A DNA stretch of 7,393 nt from Candidatus Dojkabacteria bacterium (GCA_020429485.1 JAGQLK010000033.1:1-7393), one strand, 5' to 3'. Counted from the first letter of the stretch, positions 1 through 6,519 are shown. Numbers and translations are program-made. The notes: a model not told the origin generated them from the letters alone.

Positions 1-5
1 TTTTA

Positions 6-11
6 TATAAT
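6..11 (+). promoter_or_regulatory. Probable -10 box of the zinc peptidase gene
   Basis: A perfect TATAAT lies 22 nt before the ATG at 34. A transcript starting about 7 nt downstream would have a leader of only some 16 nt, matching the other promoters in this window. The -35 region falls outside the window, so it cannot be checked. Confidence 0.5.
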
Positions 12-33
12 ACCATAAGATTATTGTTTAAAA

Positions 34-729
34 ATGTTTGTACCCTTTTTTGATATTAAATATTTGATTTTCTCAATTCCAGCTATCGCAGTTGGTGTAA
101 TTGCTTCACTACTTCTTAAGTATTGGACTAGCAAATACAGCAGACAAGAAAATCTCACTAGATTAAGTGGAGTTGATGCTGTTGAGAGAATTGCTCGTAA
201 AGAAAACCTGTCTGTTAGATTGGAGGTCAACTCTGGAAATCTAACTGATCATTATGATCCAAGAAACCAGACTATTAGTCTTTCTAGAGATGTAGCTCAA
301 TTAGCATCTATAGCATCCGTAGCTATTGCAGCTCATGAAATGGGGCATGCTATTCAACACCAAAAAGGAAGTGTACTAATGAGTTTTAGAAATTTAATTG
401 TACCAATGGTAAATATAGGTACTAATATTGGTTACTTTCTACTAATAATTGGAATAATTATTGGATTATCGGGATTAGCATGGTTTGGAATCATACTTTT
501 CTCTTTTGCTACTATCTTCAGCTTGTTAACTCTACCTATAGAGTTAGATGCAAGCAGGAGAGCTTTGAATATTATCAAGTCTGAAAATCTATTGTTACCA
601 TCAGAAATGGGAGGGGCAAATAAGGTTCTACTAGCTGCTGCTTTAACATATGTCGCAGCAACACTGCAATCAGTAGGTTCATTGTTATATTTTGTACTAA
701 GGGTACAAGGAATGAGTAGAAAAGAATAA
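34..729 (+). CDS. YugP-type neutral zinc metallopeptidase (membrane)
   Basis: The 231-residue protein matches the YugP family of membrane zinc peptidases (Zn_peptidase_2, usually about 225 residues), so it looks full length. An N-terminal membrane helix (about 8-29) is followed by a soluble stretch with the family signature around LTDHYDPR (70-77). The zinc-binding HEMGH is at 101-105, with H101 and H105 as ligands and E102 as catalytic base. Two more hydrophobic helices span about 130-168. A second conserved motif, PIELDASRRA (168-177), probably supplies a further zinc ligand through its acidic residue. The active site should lie at the membrane surface; substrates of this family are poorly known. 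The ATG at 34 is preceded by a TATAAT at 6-11 and no Shine-Dalgarno sequence. The methyltransferase gene follows after 17 bp on the same strand and may be co-transcribed. Family call secure, role uncertain. Confidence 0.9.
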   Translation: MFVPFFDIKYLIFSIPAIAVGVIASLLLKYWTSKYSRQENLTRLSGVDAVERIARKENLSVRLEVNSGNLTDHYDPRNQTISLSRDVAQLASIASVAIAAHEMGHAIQHQKGSVLMSFRNLIVPMVNIGTNIGYFLLIIGIIIGLSGLAWFGIILFSFATIFSLLTLPIELDASRRALNIIKSENLLLPSEMGGANKVLLAAALTYVAATLQSVGSLLYFVLRVQGMSRKE

Positions 730-746
730 TTATTTATAAATATTTC

Positions 747-1457
747 ATGTTAATAGAAGGTAGAAATCCAATATTAGAATCATTAGTAGCGAAGAAAGAT
801 ATTTCTGAAATACTAGTTAAAAAAGGCATTGTTCCAGATGAGAAAGTGGAGAGGATAATAGGTATGGCCAAAAAAAGAGGGATTAGGGTTAAGTATGTAG
901 ATAAGAAGTTTCTTGATCGTAAAAGCAATACAGGAATACATCAGGGTATGATTGCATATAGAGCCAACGAATCAAAGGCAAATTTAAAGGATCTAATTGC
1001 AAATGCAAATCATGATTTATTCATTATCTATGTTCGTGAGGCACAGAATGAATACAATATCGGTTCTATCATGAGAACAGCAGAAGCAGTGGGTGCTGAC
1101 GCAGTTATTTTGCCTCCTAAGATAAAGTTATCAACTCTTATGGTTAGATCTGCAATGGGAGCCTCTGAGCATATCAATATAATAAATGAGAGTTTGTTTA
1201 ATGCTATTAAGTTGTGTAGCAAGAATGCAGTTAAAACAGTTGGAATTGAGGTTACTGGTGATAAATATTACTTTGAAGCTGATCTAACTGGCTCAGTGAT
1301 GATGATTATTGGAGGGGAAGATAGATCTCTTAGTGACACTATTACATCCAAGCTAGACGAAGTTGTAAAAATTCCCTTAAAAGGAAAAGTAAATTCATTA
1401 AATATGAGTATCGCAGCAAGTGTTGTTATGTACGAAAAACTAAAGCAATCACTTTAG
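747..1457 (+). CDS. SpoU/TrmH-family RNA 2'-O-ribose methyltransferase (RlmB-like)
   Basis: The 236-residue protein has the two-domain layout of RlmB-type enzymes (about 243 residues in E. coli), which methylate a ribose 2'-OH in rRNA or tRNA using S-adenosylmethionine. Residues 1-72 form the substrate-binding domain, opening with the typical IEGRNPILESL. The SPOUT knot domain follows. Motif 1 is NIGSIMRTAEAVGAD (104-118) with N104 and the catalytic arginine R110. Motif 2 is IGGEDRSLS (188-196) with E191. Motif 3 is VNSLNMSIAASVVMYE (215-230). The usual glycine before the leucine of motif 2 is serine here. Whether the target is 23S rRNA (as RlmB) or tRNA cannot be read from sequence. It starts 17 bp after the peptidase gene without a Shine-Dalgarno site; a TATAAA at 735-740 might give a leaderless transcript, but read-through is equally possible. 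Its TAG stop overlaps the opposing gene by 4 bp. Confidence 0.9.
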   Translation: MLIEGRNPILESLVAKKDISEILVKKGIVPDEKVERIIGMAKKRGIRVKYVDKKFLDRKSNTGIHQGMIAYRANESKANLKDLIANANHDLFIIYVREAQNEYNIGSIMRTAEAVGADAVILPPKIKLSTLMVRSAMGASEHINIINESLFNAIKLCSKNAVKTVGIEVTGDKYYFEADLTGSVMMIIGGEDRSLSDTITSKLDEVVKIPLKGKVNSLNMSIAASVVMYEKLKQSL

Positions 1458-2584
1458 CCAAATATTCTCCTGTGCAGGTCTTTTCTATTTAGTATGTGTT
1501 CTAAACCGTCAAATACACTGTAATCGTGATGCATAGCTGTCTGTCGAAGCACTCTTCCTGCTGCAGCTAACATTGTAGTTCTCCTTTGTACTGTACTTGG
1601 CTGCGGAGCTGCCTCATAATCATAAGTGAGCATGACTGTTCTTTCTACATCTGCCCAGTTCTGTAGCTGATATATCCACCTAGAGTCGTTTAGTTCAGGT
1701 GCGCAGTTTGTGACATGCACTTCTTCTGAGATATGAATGTCATAACCAAGCTCTGATGCTAAAATGCTTAGTGCGCTATCCTCAGCGGGTAATACATACT
1801 GATTATCAGGATTACAAACCATACCCATAACTGGTACTAACTCTGAAGGAACAATAAACCCATTGCCAATTAGGTGTGCTTGGTTCCCTTGTTGCCTCTG
1901 TATATTAGCCATATGATGAAAAATAGATACCGGTCTATTGTAGTCTGGTTGCATGATGCCGAATGGGTCTGTGGAATATGCTGTATCATAGCTAAGTCCA
2001 CTTACCGCTGCATTCCCATTGTAACTTTGAGCCTCTGCTATTAATTGTGCAATACCCCTACCCTGTCCATTATCGAAGTAACTATCTGCATCCATAAACA
2101 AAGTGTATCTTGGAAATTGGTATCCGGAAGATCTTACTAGTGCTTTTAGTTGCTCTATCATCTCGAAGAGGACATCTTTTTTACCATAGTTATCAGGAGA
2201 AAATCTTTGATGCATTGCAACTAAATTATGTTCATTATGCGCAACCATTTGCATAAATGATGCTGGGTAGATTGACTCTACCTGAGTATTATAAAGAGTT
2301 ACGTCATCATGTGTCTCAGGAATATGTGCAAGTACATTATCTCGATGTCCATTATTCATACCTAGAAATATAGTGCTGGGTATATTCCAGGCTCGAAGTT
2401 CTTGTAATGCTGCATTTAAGGAACCATATAGCAATGATTTTGCTGAAGAACAGGCTGGAAGTATAATGGCAACTCTTGTCTCATCAAATCCACCATTAGC
2501 TTCTATATCATCCAAAAAGTTACCCGCTTCGATTCTCGCGGATATTATGTCTTGATCTAATTTTGGGCTTATATTTTCACTCAT
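1454..2584 (-). CDS. Soluble family-2-like glycosyltransferase (GT-A fold)
   Basis: The 376-residue protein shows the order of motifs expected of a GT2-type glycosyltransferase using a nucleotide-sugar donor. The first strand, RVAIILPA (37-44), comes after a 33-residue N-terminal extension. A GKKD segment (134-137) corresponds to the family's GK(A)xALN region. The metal- and nucleotide-binding DAD is at 165-167 in YTLFMDADSYF. GNGFIVP (240-246) matches the acceptor loop, and the catalytic-base ED pair is E268-D269 in PAEDSALSILASELGY. About 37 residues later QLQNW (306-310) sits where processive GT2 enzymes carry QxxRW, with the arginine replaced by asparagine. No membrane helix or signal peptide is visible, so it is probably cytosolic or peripheral. 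Lysine is very scarce (6 residues, against 19 arginines). Donor and acceptor are unknown. The ATG is 14 nt after a good TATAAT box. Confidence 0.72.
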   Translation of the reverse strand: MSENISPKLDQDIISARIEAGNFLDDIEANGGFDETRVAIILPACSSAKSLLYGSLNAALQELRAWNIPSTIFLGMNNGHRDNVLAHIPETHDDVTLYNTQVESIYPASFMQMVAHNEHNLVAMHQRFSPDNYGKKDVLFEMIEQLKALVRSSGYQFPRYTLFMDADSYFDNGQGRGIAQLIAEAQSYNGNAAVSGLSYDTAYSTDPFGIMQPDYNRPVSIFHHMANIQRQQGNQAHLIGNGFIVPSELVPVMGMVCNPDNQYVLPAEDSALSILASELGYDIHISEEVHVTNCAPELNDSRWIYQLQNWADVERTVMLTYDYEAAPQPSTVQRRTTMLAAAGRVLRQTAMHHDYSVFDGLEHILNRKDLHRRIFG

Positions 2585-2598
2585 TTTATTATGTAGGG

Positions 2599-2626
2599 AT
2601 TATATCATTAAATCCATATTCAACAA
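2599..2626 (-). promoter_or_regulatory. Promoter of the glycosyltransferase gene
   Basis: On the minus strand TTGTTG (2621-2626) and TATAAT (2599-2604) are separated by 16 bp, a near-consensus sigma-70-type promoter. Transcription would begin near 2592, leaving a leader of only about 8 nt before the ATG at 2584, so the message would be almost leaderless. The site lies in the 77-bp gap shared with the divergent guanylate-kinase-like gene. Confidence 0.6.
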
Positions 2627-2627
2627 C

Positions 2628-2633
2628 TATTAA
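2628..2633 (+). promoter_or_regulatory. Weak candidate -10 for the guanylate-kinase-like gene
   Basis: TATTAA lies 28 nt before the ATG at 2662. A TATCAT at 2603-2608 is an alternative, overlapping the -10 of the divergent glycosyltransferase promoter. Neither has a convincing -35 box, so the position of this promoter is uncertain. Confidence 0.25.
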
Positions 2634-2661
2634 CTTGCCAATCAAACTAGTTTCACCCATA

Positions 2662-3282
2662 ATGAAAAATATGTATGACAACACAGTAATCAAAAGCTTT
2701 GTAAATAAGTATCCAGTACGACCAGAACTGATTGTCGATATTATAGTAGGTCCTACATCTGTGGGTAAATCATGGGTGGTAGATAACTTAAAAGAAACAC
2801 ATCAATTTGTTCGTTCTACAACTACAAGAGAAAGGCGTCCTGGCGAAGATGGAGATGAATACAATTTCGTTACAATTGCAGAGTTTGAGTCTAGATTAAA
2901 GAATCATGAGTTTGTTTTAGCATTTAATCTAAATGATAATTACTACGGCTATTTGGGAGATGATCTAGACAAAATAGTCGAATCAGGAAAGAAGCCAATT
3001 TCAATAATCTATTATAAAGTATTGGATGAGTTTCTTGATAAATTTCCTAATTCTAGGATAGCTTTTATGTTTCCACCCAATACTCAACAAGGCATTGAGT
3101 TACTTAGAACAAGAACTCAGGCTAGAGATGGTGAAATATTACAAAGTAGAGAACAAGATACTCTAGAACAAATGACTTATGCCTATACGACTGATTTATC
3201 TAGTAAGTACTCCAATTCAAGGTTCTTTGTTATAGAAGATAACACCTCAGCCCTAGGAGTAATTGAATTTTTCAAGTCTTAA
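2662..3282 (+). CDS. Divergent guanylate-kinase-fold protein
   Basis: Starting at the ATG at 2662 gives 206 residues, the usual guanylate kinase length. The P-loop GPTSVGKS (30-37) and the GMP-loop segment STTTRERRPGEDGDEYNF (52-69) are clear; S52, R56, R59 and Y67 match yeast Ser34, Arg38, Arg41 and Tyr50. NYYGY (93-97) matches NYYGS, and LRTR (148-151) resembles the lid arginines. Other GMP contacts are gone: the yeast Glu69 position is L86, Ser80 is Y97, and the IDxQG strand is IIYYK (115-119), putting Y117 at Asp100. ATP binding seems kept, GMP recognition altered. It could be a kinase for another nucleotide or a non-catalytic protein. A frame extension to an ATG at 2563 would overlap the opposite gene and lacks family similarity. 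TTG 2635 and ATG 2671 are alternative starts. The TAA stop overlaps the neighbouring stop. Confidence 0.8.
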   Translation: MKNMYDNTVIKSFVNKYPVRPELIVDIIVGPTSVGKSWVVDNLKETHQFVRSTTTRERRPGEDGDEYNFVTIAEFESRLKNHEFVLAFNLNDNYYGYLGDDLDKIVESGKKPISIIYYKVLDEFLDKFPNSRIAFMFPPNTQQGIELLRTRTQARDGEILQSREQDTLEQMTYAYTTDLSSKYSNSRFFVIEDNTSALGVIEFFKS

Positions 3283-4721
3283 TTACCTAATCCCCATTCT
3301 GCATCATTGTCGTTGATTGTACATTGATTAGTATACGCTGTACATGTTTTAGGTCGTCTTGCTTCAAAGTGTAGATGCTCTACATTGCCTGCATATCCGG
3401 TTTTCCCGATAATAGCTATGGGCTCACCTGGAGTGACACATTCACCTTCTGCAACCTGTATGCTATTCTGTGCAAGGTGAGCATAAATGGTAAGTCCGTC
3501 TTGATGTTCAATCGCGATTACATTACCGTAATTATCCCAATTTTGGAATGGCCCTTCCATTTCACCAGCATTACTATAACTTGTACTGCCAGTGTAACTA
3601 TTTCTGGTGTAAATTACTCTACCAGCTTCAGCAGCAAACGCTTGTTGATTGAAAGTACCTCCTTTTAAGGCAAAGTCAGTCCCAGGATGTCCACCCGAAT
3701 TAGTGCTTACAAATCCTATTGTTCCGTCTAGTGGATTAACTGCATTAGGGTCGACAGGGCTAGTAATTCCGTCTATGAGCAAGCCCATTTCGCAATTAGT
3801 ATTTAGAAGTGCAGGATCTTCTATGTAATCGGGAGCCGTGATAGTAGGTGCTGCTGGTGTATAATTATCTAGAAATCCACTTTCTTGTGCCTCTTCATCT
3901 GTTAATGTAGTAACGGTGAAATTTGGATCTGTGTCGGGGTCAGAATAAGTGTAGGTTACTTCATTGTTCGGTATCTGAAGACCTAGTTGATTTCTGTAGT
4001 AGAATGCTAACGCAAATGCTGCAATTACAAACAGATATGTACCAAGTTTGGAATGCTTTTTTCTTGGGAGTCTAACCTCATGCCTAGGTGCCACTCTATG
4101 TACTGGCTGCTGCATGACTGGTTGAGAATAGTTTGGGAATTGTCTCTTATGCATTCTTCTTATGGATAATTGTGGCGCATACTCATTGATTTGTAAATTT
4201 ACATTTACTTCATTTGTAGTAACGATTTGCTTACTTCTGGGCTCGATAAATACTTTTCCACCTCTCATAGATGAAAAGTGTGATTCTAAATTAATTCTTC
4301 CTGCATCCGTATCGACAAAAAAACCTGCTCTACCTCCTTGCTGTACGAAATAGTTCTTATCTCCAGATTGAATGGCTATGGCATTATGATTACTGTTTAG
4401 AAGAAAATTACCTCTTTCATCAGAGTAGTCGAGTTGTAAATCAGCATAGGCTGTATCATGGTCTGTGAAAAATACACTTTGTTCTGGGTCAAAAAATACA
4501 TCAAAATCATCACCTAATTCGTCTAAGGCAAAAAATGAATTTGTTGCATGATCAAATTGAATGTAGCTTCTATTTCCTGTAGATAAGGCGAAATAATACA
4601 TAGTTCCGAGTACATCTTCAATATATGCCCCTGTGCCATCTATATCTTGGGTCATATGAAAGAATTGCCTACCACCATGCTCAAAACGGTTTAGATTATT
4701 TAGATCAAGTTCAGAATGCAA
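3279..4721 (-). CDS. Membrane-anchored M23 (LytM) metallopeptidase with cytoplasmic repeat domain
   Basis: The 480-residue protein ends in a complete M23 domain (about 330-457), a zinc endopeptidase that normally cuts peptidoglycan cross-bridges or stems. Zinc ligands H345 and D349 are in HPGTDF, H415 is in YAHL, and H449 and H451 are in HLHFE. One membrane helix (about 227-241) follows a basic stretch (RLPRKKHSK, 217-225), so the N-terminus should be cytoplasmic and the enzyme outside. All four cysteines (310, 428, 460, 467) are on the outer side. Residues 30-170 form degenerate repeats of about 20 residues: Y33-I34...F44-A45-L46 recurs as Y53-I54...F64-A65-L66. This domain was not recognised. 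Only TTG at 4721 is available as start before an upstream in-frame TGA; the next ATG (residue 23) would cut into the pre-repeat region. An extended -10 supports the TTG. Its stop overlaps the guanylate-kinase-like gene. Confidence 0.85.
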   Translation of the reverse strand: MHSELDLNNLNRFEHGGRQFFHMTQDIDGTGAYIEDVLGTMYYFALSTGNRSYIQFDHATNSFFALDELGDDFDVFFDPEQSVFFTDHDTAYADLQLDYSDERGNFLLNSNHNAIAIQSGDKNYFVQQGGRAGFFVDTDAGRINLESHFSSMRGGKVFIEPRSKQIVTTNEVNVNLQINEYAPQLSIRRMHKRQFPNYSQPVMQQPVHRVAPRHEVRLPRKKHSKLGTYLFVIAAFALAFYYRNQLGLQIPNNEVTYTYSDPDTDPNFTVTTLTDEEAQESGFLDNYTPAAPTITAPDYIEDPALLNTNCEMGLLIDGITSPVDPNAVNPLDGTIGFVSTNSGGHPGTDFALKGGTFNQQAFAAEAGRVIYTRNSYTGSTSYSNAGEMEGPFQNWDNYGNVIAIEHQDGLTIYAHLAQNSIQVAEGECVTPGEPIAIIGKTGYAGNVEHLHFEARRPKTCTAYTNQCTINDNDAEWGLGN

Positions 4722-4745
4722 TTGCTGTTTATAAACGCAGCAATT
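4720..4745. repeat. Inverted repeat between promoter and TTG start of the M23 gene
   Basis: AATTGCTG (4720-4727) and CAGCAATT (4738-4745) are perfect 8-bp inverted arms around a 10-bp centre. One arm overlaps the -10 box and the other overlaps the TTG start codon. The predicted transcript would begin within the centre, so an operator read at DNA level is more likely than an RNA hairpin. Confidence 0.45.
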
Positions 4746-4751
4746 ATATCA
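4743..4751 (-). promoter_or_regulatory. Extended -10 promoter of the M23 peptidase gene
   Basis: On the minus strand TGATATAAT fits the extended -10 consensus TGnTATAAT, 21 nt before the TTG start. A second TATAAT lies just upstream at 4754-4759. No clear -35 is seen, as is usual for extended -10 promoters. The predicted leader is about 15 nt. Confidence 0.55.
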
Positions 4752-4780
4752 TGATTATAGATATATTTCAGGCTAATAGT

Positions 4781-5335
4781 TTATTGTAACCTAGATTCTA
4801 GCATTTGAACTTTTTGTTCAAGATGAGCAACTTTTGATTTGAGGTCTTGAGTATCTGTGGCACCAGATGTGATATAACTTAGGTAGACAATTGCAACTAG
4901 TCCAAGCAAACCAATTACTACCGCAAGTACTCTATAAATAAATGCAAAAATATCAACAAAACTTGGATATATGTTTTCTTCAAAATAGCCGACTGATTGT
5001 TCTGTTTGATCAGTAGTGTCGTCTGAGCTATCTTGGTTACTGATTAAATCTAAAAATCCATCTACAATGTTATCTTGAATATCAATAACAGAGTTAACAT
5101 TTAGGGACTCATCGAGTTGAATAATGTTATCTTTTACACCTACCTGTTCAAGACTAAAATCAGCAAGTAACTCATATGCCTTTGGAATGAAGAGTCCACT
5201 TAAGATGATTATGACAAACATGAAGTAACCAAATTTGAGTCCAAATGACATTAAACCTATTAATTTGGTCCGAATTGTAAACACCAATGTGATTACGAGA
5301 ATGAGAAAAATGATGAAAATGGCTATATAGCTCAT
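4781..5335 (-). CDS. Unrecognised three-helix membrane protein with C-terminal coiled coil
   Basis: No family was recognised for this 184-residue protein. Hydrophobic segments at about 3-20, 34-53 and 126-153 look like membrane helices. The basic loop between the first two (R22, K24, K34) suggests it is cytoplasmic, which puts the acidic, Asp/Ser/Thr/Gln-rich loop 54-125 outside and the C-terminus inside. Residues 164-183 form a near-perfect short coiled coil, with L165, V169, L172, V176, L179 and L183 in a/d spacing. There are no cysteines. It lies 59 bp upstream of the M23 peptidase gene on the same strand but seems to have its own promoter. A scaffold or partner for the membrane peptidase is conceivable from position and topology only. 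The ATG at 5335 is the natural start because the first helix begins immediately after it. Confidence 0.8.
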   Translation of the reverse strand: MSYIAIFIIFLILVITLVFTIRTKLIGLMSFGLKFGYFMFVIIILSGLFIPKAYELLADFSLEQVGVKDNIIQLDESLNVNSVIDIQDNIVDGFLDLISNQDSSDDTTDQTEQSVGYFEENIYPSFVDIFAFIYRVLAVVIGLLGLVAIVYLSYITSGATDTQDLKSKVAHLEQKVQMLESRLQ

Positions 5336-5364
5336 AATGAAAAATTTAAACCTTAATGTATTTG

Positions 5365-5370
5365 ATTATA
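5365..5370 (-). promoter_or_regulatory. Probable -10 box of the membrane protein gene
   Basis: A perfect TATAAT on the minus strand lies 29 nt before the ATG at 5335, inside the 41-bp gap after the methyltransferase-like gene. No good -35 was found. It suggests separate transcription although the genes run in the same direction. Confidence 0.45.
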
Positions 5371-5376
5371 AGCTAT

Positions 5377-6519
5377 TTATTCAGCAATTAATACTTCAAT
5401 ACTTGCAAGCTCTTTTGCTGGTCTTGAGTGATTATGAGTAATCATACGTGCTCCGTTCAACATTGTCATCATGGTTGCCATCTTAGCTCTTGGATGTGGT
5501 CTGTAATTAGGATTCATGGCTTTACTCATTAGTGCTCCTGCTTGGTCGCTGCCAACAAGCCTCTTATCTGTAGCAAACACTTTTAATCTTGTAATAGATT
5601 CGAATCCAGCCTGTCGAAGCTCATATTCTAACAATTTATTATATGCTTTATAGACTAAAGTACCGTAGAACATATTTAACATTCCAGTATTATGCATTGA
5701 TTGCATGTTTTCGAATGATCTTTCAGGAAATCTCCCCTCGAATATATCTTCGAAGTCTCTTGTTCTATTCTCTACAAGGGCTATAACTTGTGCAAAAAGA
5801 CTATAATCTCCAAACATACCATAAAGCATTGGAGCAGGTACTCTTCCTAGCTGTAGATATGTATCAGTTTGATTAACTCTCCATGGAAGTTTAAAGCCTA
5901 GATCTCGTTCAGTAACATCTTGAGCTACAGCAATCGTATGTTCAACATCAGCTAATGGATCTCCAAAGCCTAACTCTGCAACTAGATCGTCAAGTAAAAA
6001 CAGTTTATCTTCAGGCCAGTGTAATTCAATACCCAAATTCTGTATAAATGGTTCAGTATTATCTCTGCTTATTGAAGGTGAATAATAGGAATTATCTGGT
6101 ATGAAATTTTGTACTGCTACCACTCTATCTGTTAGTTGTGCCATTTGGTGACACACAAGTGGTAATTTATGTGGTGGAACACAATCTAGAGAATCAGATG
6201 CAAAGATTGTTGGATGGTATCCTGCTACAGGAAGTCCCTCTTCGAAAAGTGCTTCTATCAGCGTAGCACCTGGAAGACGTTCAGCAGCCTTATCTAGATT
6301 CTCAGGAGATACGTCAATAGCAGTAACTAATTCACCAGGCATACCCATCATCTGCAGTACCTGACCACCGCCGGGCCCTAAAACTAGAGTACCGCCTCTT
6401 CCATCTATATAATTTGCTCTCGCAGCACTATATAGTCGTGTTAAGCTTGCTCTATGCTGTTCTTTAATTGATTCAATTGAGAGAGCAAATTCTTGATAGC
6501 TCCCTGGTACTTCCCACAT
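5377..6519 (-). CDS. Class I SAM-dependent methyltransferase-like protein with large insertion
   Basis: The 380-residue protein has the start of a Rossmann-type methyltransferase domain. The SAM-binding glycine loop is GTLVLGPGGGQVL (43-55), the acidic end of strand 2 is D69 in VTAIDVSPENLDKA, and a strand-4-like ASDSLDCVPP lies at 107-116. The last strands seem to be at the far end (AGFESITRLKVF, 304-315, and SIEVLIAE, 373-380). If so, an insertion of roughly 150 residues, rich in aromatics and Met, separates the two halves. Typical class I enzymes have 200-280 residues, so this one is long. The first glycine-loop acidic residue (usually D/E before GxGxG) is replaced by leucine-glycine, so activity is not certain. 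The substrate cannot be inferred. Lysine is low (12 residues). The ATG follows a weak -10 in the gap shared with the divergent Fur-like gene. Confidence 0.68.
   Translation of the reverse strand: MWEVPGSYQEFALSIESIKEQHRASLTRLYSAARANYIDGRGGTLVLGPGGGQVLQMMGMPGELVTAIDVSPENLDKAAERLPGATLIEALFEEGLPVAGYHPTIFASDSLDCVPPHKLPLVCHQMAQLTDRVVAVQNFIPDNSYYSPSISRDNTEPFIQNLGIELHWPEDKLFLLDDLVAELGFGDPLADVEHTIAVAQDVTERDLGFKLPWRVNQTDTYLQLGRVPAPMLYGMFGDYSLFAQVIALVENRTRDFEDIFEGRFPERSFENMQSMHNTGMLNMFYGTLVYKAYNKLLEYELRQAGFESITRLKVFATDKRLVGSDQAGALMSKAMNPNYRPHPRAKMATMMTMLNGARMITHNHSRPAKELASIEVLIAE

Noticed and set aside
734..928. Antisense open frame inside the TrmH-family gene (another at 1028-1222)
   Set aside because: They lie entirely within or across a strongly conserved gene, have no promoter, and encode no recognisable domain.
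2563..2661. Upstream ATG extension of the guanylate-kinase-like gene
   Set aside because: It would overlap the start of the opposite glycosyltransferase gene, cross its promoter, and add residues with no family match. The ATG at 2662 gives the usual family length.
3375..3668. Plus-strand open frame opposite the M23 catalytic domain (similar at 4162-4353, 2373-2555 and minus 21-230)
   Set aside because: Each is a shadow of a gene with clear motifs on the other strand and has no supporting signal of its own.
4748..4755. ATCATGAT palindrome upstream of the M23 gene
   Set aside because: It is only 8 bp, arises between two AT-rich TATAAT-like boxes, and cannot be distinguished from chance.
5336..5376. 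AAGG at 5351-5354 (minus) as ribosome-binding site of the membrane protein gene
   Set aside because: It lies 15 nt from the ATG, too far for a functional Shine-Dalgarno pairing.
1541..5620. Identical 10-mer CTGTCGAAGC at 1541-1550 and 5611-5620
   Set aside because: Both copies encode Leu-Arg-Gln in the same frame within coding regions. A 10-bp match over this distance is expected by chance and has no flanking similarity.
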